From: an uncultured Fibrobacter sp.
GTDB lineage: Bacteria > Fibrobacterota > Fibrobacteria > Fibrobacterales > Fibrobacteraceae
Length of the DNA stretch: 46,817 bases
Direction of reading: 5' to 3'
NCBI RefSeq assembly: GCF_947166265.1
Contig: NZ_CAMVDO010000022.1
Coordinates: 1 to 46,817, forward strand
Part shown: piece by piece, positions 45,641-46,817 of the stretch
How positions within the stretch are numbered: position 1 is the stretch's first letter
How the letters are laid out: every line of letters starts with the position of its first letter
Notes under the pieces: generated by a model
Told to the model about the DNA's origin: nothing
What the model saw: only the letters and a program-made list of their open reading frames with translations
The model's database searches: none
Position numbers and translations under genes: made by a program

Positions 45641-46817
45641 ATGAATATTGCCTTAAAAAACGTTTCCTTCTCCTACGCAGAATCTCTTGACGACGCCGTC
45701 ATCAAGAACTTGAATTTCGAAATCAAGTCTGGCGAATGCGTTGTGCTTGTGGGGGAGTCGGGTTGCGGAAAGACGACCATTTCCAAACTGATTAACGGTC
45801 TTATTCCGCTTTATCAATCGGGAACGATGGCGGGCGACGTATTGCTCGGCGACAAGAATACCGCCGACATGACGCTTGCTGAAATTTCAAGGCACGTGGG
45901 TTCCGTTTTCCAAAATCCGCGTTCGCAGTTTTTCAACATCGATACCGACAGTGAAATCGCCTTCGGCTGCGAAAACTTGGGAATGGATCCGGAGGAAATC
46001 AGGGAACGCGTGAATCGCGTCGTGAAGGAATTCCACATAGAACATTTGACGGGCCGAAATATCTTCCACCTTTCTGGCGGAGAAAAGCAAAAAATCGCCT
46101 GCGCTTCGGTCTCTGCGACCGATCCGGAAATTTTCGTTCTCGACGAGCCCTCGGCTAATCTTGACTTGAAAACCGTCGCGGACCTCGCCGAAATCATCAA
46201 ATTATGGAAATCTCGCGGCAAGACCGTTGTTATCGTGGAGCACCGCATCCATTACCTGCGCGAAATTGCAGACCGGATTTGCTACGTAAAAGATGGCTGT
46301 ATTGCGCACGAATGGACTCCTGCGGAACTCGAAGCGAAAGGCCCGGAATATGCGGCAAGCCTCGGACTGCGCTGCATGAATTTGGAACAACTTAAAAATA
46401 AGGTCCCTGAGCTTGCCGAAGGGCCGGAAAGTTCGAAGGAGCCTGCGAAGCGAACTCTTAAAGAATCATTGGTCTTCAAAGACCTCCATTTCGCCTACAA
46501 TCGCAAATTCCCGGTTCTTGACATTCCGGAACTTTCACTCCCGCGCAATCAAATCACTGCCATTATCGGGCATAATGGAGCCGGGAAATCGACGCTGGCC
46601 CAGGTGCTGTGTGGGCTTCGCGGAACCTGGCGACAAAAACGCAAGGCGCGTAAATACGGCGCATACCTGATTATGCAGGATGTGAACCACCAGCTGTTTA
46701 CAGAAAGCGTCCTTGACGAAATTTTGTTGGGCATGAATTCGCAAGATGAAAACGCCGCCCTAGAAATCCTTGAAAGGCTTAACCTGAAAGATTACGCTAG
46801 CTGCCACCCGATGGCGC
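45641..46817 (+). CDS. ECF transporter fused double ATPase (3' cut by window)
   Basis: The frame opens at ATG 45641 and runs to the window end (392 codons) with two ABC domains fused in one chain, where many ECF systems use two subunits. Domain 1: Walker A GESGCGKTT at 38-46, Q-loop Q91, signature LSGGE at 144-148, Walker B FVLDEP at 165-170 and H201. Domain 2 begins near 277, with GHNGAGKST at 310-318 and a Q-loop near 346. The linker at ~253-262 (NKVPELAEGP) is encoded by a dispersed repeat. It energises the S/T components just upstream. Confidence 0.92.
   Translation, partial: MNIALKNVSFSYAESLDDAVIKNLNFEIKSGECVVLVGESGCGKTTISKLINGLIPLYQSGTMAGDVLLGDKNTADMTLAEISRHVGSVFQNPRSQFFNIDTDSEIAFGCENLGMDPEEIRERVNRVVKEFHIEHLTGRNIFHLSGGEKQKIACASVSATDPEIFVLDEPSANLDLKTVADLAEIIKLWKSRGKTVVIVEHRIHYLREIADRICYVKDGCIAHEWTPAELEAKGPEYAASLGLRCMNLEQLKNKVPELAEGPESSKEPAKRTLKESLVFKDLHFAYNRKFPVLDIPELSLPRNQITAIIGHNGAGKSTLAQVLCGLRGTWRQKRKARKYGAYLIMQDVNHQLFTESVLDEILLGMNSQDENAALEILERLNLKDYASCHPMA
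46400..46425. repeat. Dispersed repeat inside the ECF ATPase gene, copy 4
   Basis: AAGGTCCCTGAGCTTG-CCGAAGGGCC lies in frame in the region joining the two ABC domains and encodes VPELAEGP. It is a length-neutral spacer in an otherwise normal protein. Confidence 0.85.

Overview
The window looks like a chromosomal segment of a Fibrobacter species (rumen or gut Fibrobacterota). The main evidence is three proteins carrying the 'Fibrobacter succinogenes major paralogous' (FISUMP) domain, each with the W-M-x-E-(N/D)-L and C-P-E/D-G-W-(H/R)-L-P type motifs (26275-27579, 30730-32568, 37819-40446). A type III glutamine synthetase, a TonB/ExbBD set and an outer-membrane MMPL/LolA-like/barrel operon show a Gram-negative envelope. 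Many promoters share a TATATT -10 box. I saw no rRNA, tRNA, CRISPR array or insertion sequence.

Layout. 1-1.7 kb: end of an unidentified gene, a DUF4405-type membrane cytochrome and two unknown small genes. 1.7-9.1 kb: the most interesting locus. A MerR regulator (single Cys54) with an MBL-fold hydrolase runs divergently from a small membrane protein, a Tat-signal DUF362 protein, tatA, tatC and larB-larC-larE, the nickel-pincer (NPN) cofactor pathway. Near-identical TTAGAGT-NN-ACTCTAA type palindromes lie in the promoter spacer of the membrane/DUF362 unit and of larBCE, with the same 3-nt distance to a TATATT -10; a third palindrome lies in front of merR. The DUF362 protein shows H174-x9-K184-x16-H201, close to the spacing of the NPN-binding and catalytic residues of lactate racemase LarA (H174, K184, H200). 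I infer a MerR-controlled system in which an NPN- or other metal-cofactor-loaded protein is exported folded through Tat. No LarA homologue is visible in the window.

9.3-13.4 kb: an AraC regulator, then a tight minus-strand operon of a GNAT-like protein, a 61-aa protein, a flavodoxin-fold reductase, a maltose-acetyltransferase-like enzyme and a CDF metal transporter. 13.6-17.2 kb: AT-rich accessory island with two unknown small genes, a DUF4209 (RNxxxHG, HEPN-like) protein and an HNH endonuclease with three HNH-associated repeats. 17.3-23.9 kb: pyrimidine operon carA-pyrG-carB with overlapping genes and a leader that resembles a pyrBI-type UTP-sensing attenuator. 24-26.1 kb: glnN. 26.3-30.6 kb: a FISUMP/discoidin-like protein, a NicO nickel/cobalt transporter, and tonB-exbB-exbD. 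30.7-37.1 kb: a FISUMP lipoprotein and the MMPL, LolA-like and barrel operon. The tonB and MMPL promoters share a 42-bp element with two direct repeats one pitch of 20 bp apart. 37.2-41.9 kb: small genes, a secreted protein with eight Cys-pair repeats plus a FISUMP domain, and an accessory module of four tandem RNA hairpins, two tiny ORFs and an ADP-ribosyltransferase-like protein. 42-46.8 kb: feoA-feoB, then an ECF transporter (S, T and fused double ATPase, cut off by the window end).

Two dispersed repeat families run through the window. One (AAGGTCCCTGAGCTTG...) supplies the stop codon of ecfT and a linker inside the ECF ATPase. The other (TAGTGGTTGGTGGTTAGTG) sits directly before the start codons of tatC and the DUF362 gene, and encodes the start and signal peptide of the barrel gene. 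Metal handling is a shared theme (Ni cofactor, NicO, CDF, Feo, TonB), but only the MerR/lar/DUF362 link and the tonB/MMPL link are supported by shared DNA sites.
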